A DNA stretch of 64,000 nt from Halopiger goleimassiliensis (GTDB taxonomy: Archaea > Halobacteriota > Halobacteria > Halobacteriales > Natrialbaceae). The notes below the pieces were generated by a model. That model did no database searches. It saw nothing but the letters and a program-made list of their open reading frames with translations, and was not told the DNA's origin. The position numbers were made by a program, and so were the translations under genes. Shown piece after piece: positions 35,863 to 44,823 of the stretch (positions are counted from its first letter, which is position 1; each line of letters starts with the position of its first letter). The stretch lies in contig NZ_HG315691.1 of assembly GCF_000455345.1 (NCBI RefSeq), forward strand, positions 692,217-756,216, read 5' to 3'.

Positions 35863-36771
35863 TTACTCGGTTACGTGGTGGGCGAACACGTCCGCGAGCG
35901 TGTTCGATTCGGTCTCGAAATCGACGACGTCGACGCCGTGGTCGTCGAGGGTCGTCAACACTGGCGTTCGTCCCGCCGAATCGGTGAGGGAGACCTCGAG
36001 TGTCTCCTCGTTTGCGGACGCCGCGTCGACGGCCGGAAGCGCGCGAACTGCCTCGAGTGCGGTCGACGGCGGCGGTGCGGTTACCCTCACGGTGAGCCTG
36101 GTTGCGTCACCGGTGCCGGCTCGAAGCTCCTCGAGCGGTCCCTCGGCGACGAGTCGGCCGTCGTCGACGATCGCGACGTCGTCACAGACGGCCTCGACCT
36201 GCGGCAGGACGTGACTCGAGAAGACGACGGTCGCGCCGCGCTCGCGTTCCGTCCGCACGATCTCCCGGAGCCGGGTGACGCCGTTCGGATCGAGTCCGGC
36301 GGACGGTTCGTCGAGCACGAGGAGGTCGGGATCGCCGACCAGCGCCATGGCGAGCCCCAGTCGCTGGGTCATGCCGGTCGAGTACTCCGCGGCGGGCCGG
36401 GAGGCGGCGTCCGCGAGGCCGACCCGTTCGAGGAGCGCCGCCGGGTCGTCGTCGGCGTCGTGCATCTCGATCGTAAACGCGAGGTGTTCTTCACCGGTGA
36501 GGTGCGGATACGCTGCGAATCCGTCGGGTAACACGCCCGTTCGGCGACGGATCTCGACCGCGTCCGTTCGCGGATCGAGTCCGAGTACCGTCGCCGTCCC
36601 CGCGTCCGGGCGGACGAAGTCCAGCAGCAGGTCGATCAGCGTCGACTTTCCGGCTCCGTTCGGTCCGAGGAGACCGAAGACGGTGCCCGAGTCGACCGTG
36701 AGCGAGACCGAGTCGATCGCAGTCGTCGAGCCGTACCGTTTGGTCAGGTCCGTGGTGGTGAGTGCGGTCAT
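35863..36771 (-). CDS. ABC transporter ATP-binding protein
   Basis: A 302-residue ABC ATPase. Walker A GPNGAGKST, signature YSTGMTQRL (a non-canonical LSGGQ variant typical of drug/NatA-type exporters), Walker B LLVLDEPSAGLDP and the H-loop FSSHVL are intact. An ~80-residue C-terminal domain follows, as in CcmA/NatA-like exporters. Its start overlaps the stop of the first permease gene by 4 bases; with the two permeases it forms one exporter operon of unknown substrate. Confidence 0.92.
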   Translation of the reverse strand: MTALTTTDLTKRYGSTTAIDSVSLTVDSGTVFGLLGPNGAGKSTLIDLLLDFVRPDAGTATVLGLDPRTDAVEIRRRTGVLPDGFAAYPHLTGEEHLAFTIEMHDADDDPAALLERVGLADAASRPAAEYSTGMTQRLGLAMALVGDPDLLVLDEPSAGLDPNGVTRLREIVRTERERGATVVFSSHVLPQVEAVCDDVAIVDDGRLVAEGPLEELRAGTGDATRLTVRVTAPPPSTALEAVRALPAVDAASANEETLEVSLTDSAGRTPVLTTLDDHGVDVVDFETESNTLADVFAHHVTE

Positions 36772-37658
36772 CTGTGTAGGTCCGTTCGTTCGAACGCGAC
36801 GGTCGCGACGAGTACGGCGGCGAGGAACCATCCGATCAGCAACGAGGTCGCCCCCCACGTGGTCAGCACGACGGGGACTTGGTCCGGGATCGACGCCCAG
36901 GCCTCGAACGGCGTCGTCTGTCCGGGGCCGAGTGCCGCGTCGACGCGGGCCGTCGCCTCGAGGGCCGGATCGCCGCCGGTGACGAGGATCGCGTAGCCCG
37001 TCGTCGGTTCGAGCGCCCGCATCCGTGGCGCGTCGAGGGCCGGAACGCCGGCGACGAGCGCGTTCCAACCGATCGGGGACAGGAGCACGTACGTCGCGAC
37101 GGCCCCGACGACGGTCCGTCGCTTCGTTGCGAACAGCGCCGAGAGTGCGGTACCGATGGCGATGAACAGCCAGCCATAGAGGATCGTCACGAGGACGAAC
37201 CGCCAGTACGTGGTGGCGGGGACGACCCCGAACCGGGCGTAGGCGGCGATCGCAGCGACGCTCAATCCGACGCCGATCGCCGCCGCGAGTGCCAACGCCC
37301 GGCCGAGGAGCGTCCCAGCGACCAGCGCCCGGCGCGAACAGGGGGTCGTCAGCGTCGTCCGAACGCGACCGGTCAGCCGCTCGTCGACGATCGCGCTCGA
37401 GCCAAGCAGCAACCCGAGCAGGGGGACGACGAGCGAAACGGAGAAGACGAGCCAGGTCGGACTCGCGAGGTGCAACACGACGATCGACTCCTCGGGAACC
37501 GTCCGAGAACGGTGAAAGTACGCGCCGGAGAACGCTTCCGGGGACGCCATCGCCACGATCACGAGAGGAGCGACGACGAGGGCAGCGACGAGGACGGCGA
37601 AGGCTCTCGAGCGGCGCACGCGTCTGGCTTCTGTCGTGGCGAGCGTGGATATCGACAT
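36768..37658 (-). CDS. ABC-2 type permease
   Basis: A 296-residue membrane protein with about six hydrophobic segments, of the ABC-2 (NosY-like) permease type. A family mark is GSSAIVDERLTGRVRTTLTTPCSRRALVAGTLLGRAL, the cytoplasmic coupling loop. A sister permease lies one base upstream, sharing the same loop (EERETGRLRVLLTMPCSRRELYEAKLLGRS), so the two arose by duplication and probably form a heterodimer. Confidence 0.88.
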   Translation of the reverse strand: MSISTLATTEARRVRRSRAFAVLVAALVVAPLVIVAMASPEAFSGAYFHRSRTVPEESIVVLHLASPTWLVFSVSLVVPLLGLLLGSSAIVDERLTGRVRTTLTTPCSRRALVAGTLLGRALALAAAIGVGLSVAAIAAYARFGVVPATTYWRFVLVTILYGWLFIAIGTALSALFATKRRTVVGAVATYVLLSPIGWNALVAGVPALDAPRMRALEPTTGYAILVTGGDPALEATARVDAALGPGQTTPFEAWASIPDQVPVVLTTWGATSLLIGWFLAAVLVATVAFERTDLHR

Positions 37659-37659
37659 G

Positions 37660-38505
37660 TCACGAAAGGTCGGGTCTGGTGAGCCACCACCGGCCGATCA
37701 CCGCCGGGACGACCGTCCAGCCGAGCAGGACGGCCACGAGAAACCAGTCGGTCAGGTATACGGGCACCGGGGCCGCCGTCACGAAGTCGGTTGCGCCCCC
37801 TTCGACCGCTCCCGGCATCCCGACGTGGGGACTGCTGTTGGTCAACAGGGCCGCCGCCGCAAAGAGCGGATCGAGAACGACGAGCCCGTACGGGAGCGCC
37901 GAGCGGAGGACGGTGATCGGATAGGCGACTAGCATCCCCGCGTACACGGCGAAGAACGCCGCGACGGCCCGGTTCGTCGTCGACGCGGCTGCCGAAATCG
38001 CGACGCCGATGCTGACGCAGGCGAGGCCGAGCAGGCATGCCGCCGCGACGACGTAGCCGTATCCGCCCGCGACGGTGCCGGTGGTGGCCACGAGTGCGAG
38101 ACCGACCGCACCCAGCGTGCCGACGAGCGGCCCGAGAAACGTCACCGACCGGCCGAGCAGTTTCGCCTCGTACAGTTCCCGTCTCGAGCACGGCATCGTG
38201 AGCAGCACGCGAAGCCGGCCCGTCTCGCGTTCCTCGGCGATGGCGCTGTGGCTGTGAACGAACGCGACGAGCGGTACCAGGACAAGTGCCGAGACGAACG
38301 TGCGAACTACGGCCTCGAACGTCGCACCTGCCGGGGCGAACAGGACGAACAGAATCGGGTGGACGTCGACCGATCCGACGGACTGTGGCGGCGACGCTCG
38401 GACGACCGCAACGACCAGCAACGCCGTGACGACGAGCCAGCAGGTCCACGCCCATCTCGAGCGGGAAAATCGATGAATCTCTCGCCGGACGGTCGGCGTT
38501 CGCAT
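37660..38505 (-). CDS. ABC-2 type permease, first gene of exporter operon
   Basis: A 281-residue multi-spanning protein, paralogous to the next permease. It begins with a cytosolic amphipathic stretch (TVRREIHRFSRSRWAWTCW) followed by about six membrane segments; the coupling loop contains EERETGRLRVLLTMPCSRREL. First gene of the three-gene operon; a TATA-like stretch lies just upstream around 38515-38525. Substrate cannot be predicted. Confidence 0.88.
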   Translation of the reverse strand: MRTPTVRREIHRFSRSRWAWTCWLVVTALLVVAVVRASPPQSVGSVDVHPILFVLFAPAGATFEAVVRTFVSALVLVPLVAFVHSHSAIAEERETGRLRVLLTMPCSRRELYEAKLLGRSVTFLGPLVGTLGAVGLALVATTGTVAGGYGYVVAAACLLGLACVSIGVAISAAASTTNRAVAAFFAVYAGMLVAYPITVLRSALPYGLVVLDPLFAAAALLTNSSPHVGMPGAVEGGATDFVTAAPVPVYLTDWFLVAVLLGWTVVPAVIGRWWLTRPDLS

Positions 38506-38547
38506 CGCCTTGTCACTATATTGGTTGAGGCGTATATCTTACGGTCA

Positions 38548-39453
38548 TTACCACGTAGTGACGGACGGTTTATCGAGAACCCACGCGTAGGTCCCTTCGT
38601 GGGTTCGGTCCCAATAGCGGGTGACCGATCCGTAGTAGGAGATGTCAACCGATGCGGTGTGGTCAGCGTAGTGCGTCCCGGAACCAGGCATCGGGAAGTC
38701 GGTGTTGTAGTACTCCGCTTCGCCGTCGGCCTCAATGCTGCCATCACCCACGTTCCCGGCGGTGTCGCTTTCGTCGTCGACGTGCCAGGTCGTCGCGAAG
38801 ATATCGTAGTCCGGGAAGTTACACTCCGCACCGTCTACGGACCACGTCGAGAAGAAGTGATCGTGGTATTCGCTGTACTGCATCTGTGGGTTCGGAACGT
38901 GGTGTTCCCAATTGACGTTGAGTTGTGACCTGGCTAGGTCACCACAGAACTGCGAGGCTGTGACCAGTTGGAGACCGCTCCAGGTATCGTCAGCCGTCGT
39001 AACGTCTTCGTTCGAGGTGACAGCGTCCGTCGCATTTTCGTCGAGCGTTTCCACCTCGAGGGTTGCTTCGGCTTCCTTCTTGAGGTCGGTGACTGACGGG
39101 AGTTCTTCGCTGTCGTGTCTGCGAGGCCCGTCCGACCGATCCGCGCCACCGTCGCGTTCGTACTCCTCAAGCAGATCGCTCTTCAGGGTCACGTTGTATT
39201 GTTGTAGTGGTGCGTCTGCCGGCGTCGTTACTGAGACTGATTCCCGAACGAGCCACCGGTTCGATCGATCTTCGATCGTTAGCGATGCGCGGTCGACGAA
39301 CTCGTACTCGTCTACGTCAACGGTGAACGTGACTCGATTATCGCTCGAGGCACTACCGGGACTTGAGAACGCTCCGAGTGTACCAATGCCAACGACTGTA
39401 CCGCCAACCGATTGTATTACACTTCGTCTGGAAAGTGGTTTTTCTCGAACCAT
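38548..39453 (-). CDS. Tat-exported protein, unknown function
   Basis: A ~301-residue protein with a twin-arginine signal (LSRRSVIQSVGGTVVGIG). The mature part has an Ig-like beta region (VTFTVDVDEYEFVDRASLTIEDRSN), a helical Glu-rich middle and an aromatic- and His-rich C-terminal domain (NWEHHVPNPQMQYSEYHDHFFSTW) with a few Cys. The ATG at 39453 was preferred over a TTG at 39465. Codon use is less GC-biased than in flanking genes and the surrounding non-coding DNA is AT-rich, suggesting lateral acquisition. Confidence 0.72.
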   Translation of the reverse strand: MVREKPLSRRSVIQSVGGTVVGIGTLGAFSSPGSASSDNRVTFTVDVDEYEFVDRASLTIEDRSNRWLVRESVSVTTPADAPLQQYNVTLKSDLLEEYERDGGADRSDGPRRHDSEELPSVTDLKKEAEATLEVETLDENATDAVTSNEDVTTADDTWSGLQLVTASQFCGDLARSQLNVNWEHHVPNPQMQYSEYHDHFFSTWSVDGAECNFPDYDIFATTWHVDDESDTAGNVGDGSIEADGEAEYYNTDFPMPGSGTHYADHTASVDISYYGSVTRYWDRTHEGTYAWVLDKPSVTTW

Positions 39454-39601
39454 CGCAGCCTTCAATACATAGGTATTGGAAATAATGACATTCCCTGTAG
39501 AATAGACACCGGCTGTCGTCGCGACAGCATGCGGCGGCGGAAAGCAAACTCCAGGGCGGGTAAGTCGGTGACGAAAAACTGAGTCGAGACTGTGGCGTGA
39601 C

Positions 39602-40381
39602 TTATCCTTCTTCAGTGAGTGTAGGAACGGGCCGTGCGGCTGTCCGCTGCCGGTCTAACATTCCCATTGCCCACTCTCTGAATTCGGGGGAGTCACCCCG
39701 AACGAGTACCCGTGCGATGCCATCGTCGTAACCGACGATCAGCACCGAACGATCCGTCATGATCAGGCCATGCGAATGTGTGCTGTCGGTAACGTACACG
39801 CGGACGTCGTTTGCCTTGAACTCGGCGTAGAGGCCGTGGCCCGACATACTGCGCAGCGTGTCGGCGACATCGACTGCGAGGATCGTTTCGGTGAGTGAAT
39901 CGTTCTCGATCGCTGTCCCGAACACTTCGGCGATCATCGGGGATAATACGGGGACCACCGCTCGGACGTTCGTCGACGCCGAAACCGTCTCACAGGCAGT
40001 TGACAGCGGTTCGCGTTCGGCGTTTGAATCGGTACTAACCACGGTGGCGTCTTCGAGTGCGGCGATGGGGATGTCAACCGTATCGGAGGACACGCATTCG
40101 AAGAACGTCACCAGCCGAGATGCGGTATCGACGTCACGGATGACGTCGAGTAGATCCGGGAGAAACACGCGGGTTGCCGGCGCAAGACGGTACATTCGGC
40201 CGTCCGTGACGACCCACCCGCTCGCTTCGAGGTCATTGAGGTTGCGGACGATCGTTCGACGATGGACGTCGTACGCCTCCGCGAGTTCGTCCGCCGTTGT
40301 CGGTTCGGCAGACAGTCGCTCGAGAAGTTGTACTTTGTTCGGCGATCGAACGAGCGAGCCGAGGGTCTCGAGGCCGTCCAT
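39602..40381 (-). CDS. HTH transcriptional regulator (FilR1-like C-terminal domain)
   Basis: A ~259-residue regulator. An N-terminal winged helix (~5-65; RSPNKVQLLERLSAEPTTADELAEAYDVHRRTIVRNLNDLEASGW) is followed by a ~180-residue sensor-like domain resembling the methanogenesis-regulator FilR1 C-terminal family common in haloarchaea (VSASTNVRAVVPVLSPMIAEVF). A TATA-like ATTATTTATGG centred ~28 nt before the ATG at 40381 favours this start over a GTG 12 bases upstream. A perfect inverted repeat sits between TATA box and start. Ligand unknown. Confidence 0.82.
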   Translation of the reverse strand: MDGLETLGSLVRSPNKVQLLERLSAEPTTADELAEAYDVHRRTIVRNLNDLEASGWVVTDGRMYRLAPATRVFLPDLLDVIRDVDTASRLVTFFECVSSDTVDIPIAALEDATVVSTDSNAEREPLSTACETVSASTNVRAVVPVLSPMIAEVFGTAIENDSLTETILAVDVADTLRSMSGHGLYAEFKANDVRVYVTDSTHSHGLIMTDRSVLIVGYDDGIARVLVRGDSPEFREWAMGMLDRQRTAARPVPTLTEEG

Positions 40382-40383
40382 GC

Positions 40384-40403
40384 GAAATTCCACTACGAAT
40401 TTC
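40384..40403. promoter_or_regulatory. Perfect inverted repeat, probable autoregulatory operator
   Basis: GAAATTC-N6-GAATTTC (40384-40390 and 40397-40403) lies between the TATA-like box (about 40404-40414) and the start codon of the HTH regulator. Binding there would block transcription initiation, so self-repression is the simplest reading. Confidence 0.6.
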
Positions 40404-40414
40404 CATAAATAATT

Positions 40415-40781
40415 TCCTCAAGTGGGGGCCGATCGGCCGTGACGCGATAACCGTCGGTCAATGCGCGTCGTCATTGACGTTCACGAGCAGTGGCGCACTC
40501 GCGGTGCGTTTTTTCGGGAATACTTGCCGTGACCCGTGACGGGACATCCGAAGCTCTCGACGAAACCGCTTCGTCTGACCGCCTATCCGGCAGTTTCCGT
40601 TCGCGGGTGTCCAAACCGCCACATCTTCAGGCAACACTTACCGCATAGAGGGACCGCCGTCACGTTTCGCCCCATCGCGCGGACGTATAGTTCGGGGTCG
40701 TGATTGCCGGGATACGATGGGTATTGACGGCACGTCTACGGTCGCGTCCCCGGCCCGGCGCGACGGCCGGCGGTGGTACGC
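40415..40781. other. Intergenic region upstream of nirA
   Basis: About 370 bases between divergent genes with no supported coding sequence. A T-run (GCGTTTTTTCGGG near 40505) could end transcripts from the left. TATA-like GTATAGTT near 40685 could belong to the nirA message. The right-hand part is GC-rich and open in several frames only because of composition. Confidence 0.5.
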
Positions 40782-42467
40782 ATGAATACGGTCGAACAGC
40801 ACAAACAGGAGAAACACCCCCTCGACGTCGTCGAGGACGTCTACGCGTACGCCGAGGAAGGCCTGACCTTCGAGGAGATCGAGGACCGCGCCGGCGGCGG
40901 CGAGTGGGAGCGCCTGAAGTGGGCCGGCATGTACGCCCAGAAGCAGGCGGGCTACTTCATGATCCGGACCAAGGTCCCGGGCGGGAAACTCACGCCCGAG
41001 CAGGCCGAGGTCATCGGCGAGTGCGCCGCCGACTACGCCACCGCCCCCGAGGAGTACGGCGGCGCGGAACAGAACGAGCTCTGGGGCGACGCCTACCTCG
41101 ACATCACGACCCGCCAGGACATCCAGAAACACTGGATCCGCGTCGAGGACGTCCCGGAGATGTGGGAGCGCTACGACGAGGTCGGCCTGACGACGATCCA
41201 GGGCTGTGGCGACTCCGCCCGGAACGTGCTGGGTTGCCCCGCCGCCGGGCTCGACGACCACGAGTGTTTCAACGCCCAGCCGGTCATCGACGCCGTCTCG
41301 GATTACTTCACGAACAACCGCGAGTACGCCAACCTCCCGCGGAAGTTCAAGATGACCATCACCGGCTGTGCCCACGACTGCGCGCAGTCCCAGATCAACG
41401 ACGTCGGGCTCGTCCCCGCGAGGAAGGAGATCGACGGCGAGTACTACTACGGCTTCCACGCCCGCGTCGGCGGCGGCCTCTCGGACGGCCCGCGCATGGC
41501 CTCCGAACTCGACGTCTTCGTCCCGCCGGAGGACGCCGTCGAGTTCTGCCGCGCCGTCGCCCAGACGTTCAAGGAGATCGGCGACCGCAACAACCGCGGC
41601 GTCTGCCGGATGCGCTACCTCGTCGAGCAGCTGGGTCCCGAGAAATTCGAGGAGGCGATCCGCGACCGCTGTCAGGTCGATCTCCCCGCGGGCGGCGAGA
41701 ACCTGACCGTCGGCTACCAGGGCGACCACGTCGGCGTCCACGACCAGAAGCAGGACGGGCTCAAATACGTCGGCTTCAACGTGATCGCCGGCCGCATGGG
41801 CGGCGACGAGTTCGCCGAGGCGGCCCGCGCCGCCAAGAAGTACGGCACCGAGGACGCCTCGATCCGCCTCGCGACGGACCAGAACTTCCTCATCACCCAC
41901 ATCCCCGAGGAGAACGTCGACGACCTCCTCGCGGAGCCGTTCGCCCAGGAGTACAGCCCCGATCCGGGGCCGTTCTCCCGCGGTGCGGTCGGCTGTACGG
42001 GCAACGAGTTCTGTAACTACGCGATCATCGAGACCAAAAAGCGCACCAAGCGCTGGGCCCGCGAACTCGACGAGCGTATCGACGTCCCCGACGACATCGA
42101 GGCCATCCGGATGCACATGTCCGGCTGTTCCGCGTCCTGCGCCCAGCCCCAGATCGCGGACATCGGCTTCCGCGGCGAGACCGTCAAGCTGGACGACGAA
42201 GACGGATCGGACATCGTCGAGGGGATGGACTTCGGGCTCGGCGGCTCGCTCGGTGCCGACAACGAGTTCTTAGACTGGGTGGAAAACGCCGTGCCCGCCC
42301 AGTCCGTGATCCCGGCCCTCGAGCAACTGTTCGAGGCCTACAGCGACGAGCGCGAGGACGGCGAGCGGTTCTACGAGTGGACCCGCCGCGTCGACAACGA
42401 GCGACTCCGGCGGATCATGCAAGGCGCTGACGCGCCGGTTGCGCGAGGTGTCGCCCATGGGGATTGA
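40782..42467 (+). CDS. nirA: Siroheme nitrite/sulfite reductase (NirA-like)
   Basis: A ~561-residue siroheme/[4Fe-4S] reductase of the assimilatory ferredoxin nitrite/sulfite reductase family. The C-terminal cluster-siroheme ligands are GCTGNEFC (C-x5-C) and GCSASC (C-x3-C); the N-terminal repeat has QGCGDSARNVLGCPAAG and TGCAHDCAQSQINDVG. TGNEFC-type sequence favours nitrite over sulfite, not decisively. The ATG at 40782 was preferred to a GTG 9 bases earlier. It overlaps the F420-oxidoreductase-like gene by 11 bases, suggesting that protein supplies electrons. Confidence 0.88.
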   Translation: MNTVEQHKQEKHPLDVVEDVYAYAEEGLTFEEIEDRAGGGEWERLKWAGMYAQKQAGYFMIRTKVPGGKLTPEQAEVIGECAADYATAPEEYGGAEQNELWGDAYLDITTRQDIQKHWIRVEDVPEMWERYDEVGLTTIQGCGDSARNVLGCPAAGLDDHECFNAQPVIDAVSDYFTNNREYANLPRKFKMTITGCAHDCAQSQINDVGLVPARKEIDGEYYYGFHARVGGGLSDGPRMASELDVFVPPEDAVEFCRAVAQTFKEIGDRNNRGVCRMRYLVEQLGPEKFEEAIRDRCQVDLPAGGENLTVGYQGDHVGVHDQKQDGLKYVGFNVIAGRMGGDEFAEAARAAKKYGTEDASIRLATDQNFLITHIPEENVDDLLAEPFAQEYSPDPGPFSRGAVGCTGNEFCNYAIIETKKRTKRWARELDERIDVPDDIEAIRMHMSGCSASCAQPQIADIGFRGETVKLDDEDGSDIVEGMDFGLGGSLGADNEFLDWVENAVPAQSVIPALEQLFEAYSDEREDGERFYEWTRRVDNERLRRIMQGADAPVARGVAHGD

Positions 42468-44214
42468 TAGCGTGGCCGAACGTAGTGAGGCCTCGGACGA
42501 ATCGAGCGGCAAAGCCGCGAGCCGCGAGGGCGAGCGAAGCGAGTCCTCGGATGGAGCGAGTAGCGCGGAGCGAAGCTCCGCGGACCGTTCGAGCGGGCGA
42601 AGTCCGCGAGAAGACGGCGAAGCCGCGAGCCGCAAGGACGAACGGCCCTTCCCGGGGGTTCCCGAATCGCGGACGGACGACGAGGAGACCGTCCAGTACC
42701 TCGAGCCGAACGGTTTCGCGTCCCGGTCGCACGAGGAAACCGCACCGACTCGTGACGGCGCAATCGCGACCGACGAGAACAGCGAGTCCTGCTCGCTCGA
42801 CGACTGCACCTGCGGTGAGACGGCGGTCGACTCCGAAGCGGGGACTCCGCAGGTCGCCACCGACGGTGCGGGTGCCGCAAACGTCGACGAGAAGGGCGAA
42901 CTCGGCGACCTCGAGTTCACCGAGCCCGCCGAGGGCGTCAGTCAGGACGTCTACGACGACGCACCCGATACTCGCGTCGGCGTCCCGGAGGGGGTCGACC
43001 TCGAGACGCCCGACTACTCCATCCGGTCGGAGATGAACGACATCGAGACGCCGGACGAGAAGACCTGGTTCATGGAACTCGACGAGGCGGTGATCCGGGA
43101 GGGTCGCTGTATCCAGTGTGGAACCTGCGTCGCCGCCTGTCCCTCGGACTCCATCGGCGTCGGCGCGGACGACCTGCCCAAGCTGGTGAAGATGTGCACC
43201 GGCTGTTCGCTGTGCTGGGACTTCTGTCCCCGCGGCGGGATGCGCTACGAGCGCCAGTGGGTGGTTACCGGCGGCGAGGACAACGTCACGGGCGCTGGCG
43301 ACCCGATCACGGAGTTCTCCGCGAAGGTCGAGGACGACTGGACCGACCAGGCCCAGGACGGCGGCGTCGTCACCGGCATCCTCGCGACGCTGCTCGAGGA
43401 GGGCGAGATCGACGGCGCGCTGATCGCGACCGAAAGCGACGAGGAGCCCTGGAAGGCCGAGAGCTTCCTCGCGACCACCGAGGAAGAACTCATCGAGAAC
43501 GCGGGTACCGTCTACAACCAGACCCTCGCGCTCGGCAACCTCGACCTGAAACAGTGGGAGCACAAGCTCCCGGACGAGGACTGGGAGGACCTCTCGCTGG
43601 CGCTCGTCGGTACCCCCTGTGAGATCGAGGGCATCCGCGCCCTGCAGAACTTCGACTGGGATTACCAGGCCCAAAACGAGGGCATCAGCGCGGTCGAGTA
43701 CACGATCTCGCTGATGTGTACGAAGAACTTCAACTACTACAGCCTCATGGGCGAGCAACTCGAGGAGCAACGCGGTATCTCGCCCGACGAGATCGGCAAG
43801 ATGGACGTCCTCCACGGCAAGATGATGGTCTACGACCACGACGGCGAGATGATCCTCGAAGAGGACGTCGAGAACTTCCACGACGCCGCCTTGAAGGGCT
43901 GTGACGAGTGTGCCGACTTCACCGGCTTCTGTTCGGATATCACGGTCGGCTCCGTCGGCTCCTCCGACGAGTACTCGAGCGTCATCATTCGCACCGAGCA
44001 GGGGATGAACGCCTGGGAATTGACCGAGCCGAACCTCGACTACCACGACTTAGAGGACCGTTCGGCCATCGGCAAGCTTCAGGGCTGGGACAAGAAGAAG
44101 GCCTTCGAGAGCCTCGAGCGGCCGTTCGACCCCGACGCGCCACGGTTCATCGACTACACGGATCACGCCGAGAACTACGGCACGGCGCTGAACCCCCACG
44201 ATCAGGCGCACTGA
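42457..44214 (+). CDS. FrhB/FpoF-like F420 oxidoreductase with two [4Fe-4S] clusters
   Basis: A ~585-residue protein. The first ~190 residues are low-complexity acidic/Ser-rich, containing repeat-encoded sequence and a CSLDDCTCG patch. Then comes a di-cluster ferredoxin domain (CIQCGTCVAACPSD, CTGCSLCWDFCP) and the F420 hydrogenase/dehydrogenase beta-subunit fold (TPCEIEGIRALQNF; CTKNFNYYSLM; CDECADFTGFCSDITVGSVGS). Relatives bind FAD and F420 and pass electrons through Fe-S clusters. Translational overlap with nirA points to a two-subunit F420H2-dependent reductase (inference). ATG 42457 chosen over an in-frame TTG upstream. Confidence 0.85.
   Translation: MGIDSVAERSEASDESSGKAASREGERSESSDGASSAERSSADRSSGRSPREDGEAASRKDERPFPGVPESRTDDEETVQYLEPNGFASRSHEETAPTRDGAIATDENSESCSLDDCTCGETAVDSEAGTPQVATDGAGAANVDEKGELGDLEFTEPAEGVSQDVYDDAPDTRVGVPEGVDLETPDYSIRSEMNDIETPDEKTWFMELDEAVIREGRCIQCGTCVAACPSDSIGVGADDLPKLVKMCTGCSLCWDFCPRGGMRYERQWVVTGGEDNVTGAGDPITEFSAKVEDDWTDQAQDGGVVTGILATLLEEGEIDGALIATESDEEPWKAESFLATTEEELIENAGTVYNQTLALGNLDLKQWEHKLPDEDWEDLSLALVGTPCEIEGIRALQNFDWDYQAQNEGISAVEYTISLMCTKNFNYYSLMGEQLEEQRGISPDEIGKMDVLHGKMMVYDHDGEMILEEDVENFHDAALKGCDECADFTGFCSDITVGSVGSSDEYSSVIIRTEQGMNAWELTEPNLDYHDLEDRSAIGKLQGWDKKKAFESLERPFDPDAPRFIDYTDHAENYGTALNPHDQAH
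42480..42655 (+). repeat. GAGCGAAGCGAG-type repetitive sequence inside a coding region
   Basis: Tandem degenerate copies of short motifs (GAGCGAAGCGAG, CGGCGAAGCCGCGAG, GCGGAGCGAAGCTCCGCG) form small palindromes. The same CGAAGCGAG core occurs in the non-coding palindromes near 5.4 kb. Here they stay in frame and encode a Ser/Glu/Arg-rich linker near the N-terminus of the FrhB-like protein. Confidence 0.7.
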
Positions 44215-44316
44215 CGTGGTGCTCGGCGGGCAGTCCGTTCGGGTCGTCTTCTCGGGGGTCGGGCGGATCGGCGATCACCAATCCCCGGATCGGCGTCGTC
44301 ACCGCGACGAAGCCGA

Positions 44317-44823
44317 TCACGTGAAGAGCCGGACCGAGCCGACGACCACCCAGACGATGAGCACGTAGTTCACCACCGTCGACGTGAACGCGTAGAACGC
44401 CGCTCGCGAGACCGGATAGCCGGCGATTCCGGCCGGAATCATGATGAAACTCCCGACGTACGGCACCAGATTCGTGACGACGATTCCGGCCCCGCTGTAG
44501 CGGTGAAAGAGCCGTTCGGCGCGATCCAACTGCTCGTCGGAGACGGTGACGCGAGGGATCGATCGCACCGCGTCGACTCCGTAGACCGCAGCCACCCAGT
44601 AGATCAGCAGTTGTCCGCAGGCGTATCCGACCGACGCCACGAGAATGCCGAGTACGATCGTGCGACGCGACGCCGAAATAGCGACGAGATAGCCGGGGAG
44701 AAAGACCGACGTGGGAAACAACTTGCCGATGATCGCGCCCTTGACGACGAACAGCACGAACAGCGCGGGCAACCCGAACGAAAGCAGGAACGAGTATCCG
44801 GCGTCGACGACCGTTTCGATCAT
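44317..44823 (-). CDS. DedA/VTT-domain membrane protein
   Basis: A 168-residue membrane protein with 4-5 hydrophobic segments, resembling the DedA/SNARE-associated (VTT) family: an early re-entrant-like FVVKGAIIGKLFPTSVFLPGYL, then FHRYSGAGIVVTNLVPYVGSFIMIPAGIAGYPVSRAAFYAF. DedA proteins are linked to lipid flipping and envelope homeostasis. Shorter than typical (~200). Convergent with the F420 gene. Confidence 0.72.
   Translation of the reverse strand: MIETVVDAGYSFLLSFGLPALFVLFVVKGAIIGKLFPTSVFLPGYLVAISASRRTIVLGILVASVGYACGQLLIYWVAAVYGVDAVRSIPRVTVSDEQLDRAERLFHRYSGAGIVVTNLVPYVGSFIMIPAGIAGYPVSRAAFYAFTSTVVNYVLIVWVVVGSVRLFT

Noticed and set aside
40638-44046. Two long minus-strand frames opposite nirA and the FrhB-like gene
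   Set aside because: Shadows with repetitive Val/Leu/Asp sequence and no motifs; the plus-strand genes carry complete Fe-S and siroheme ligands.
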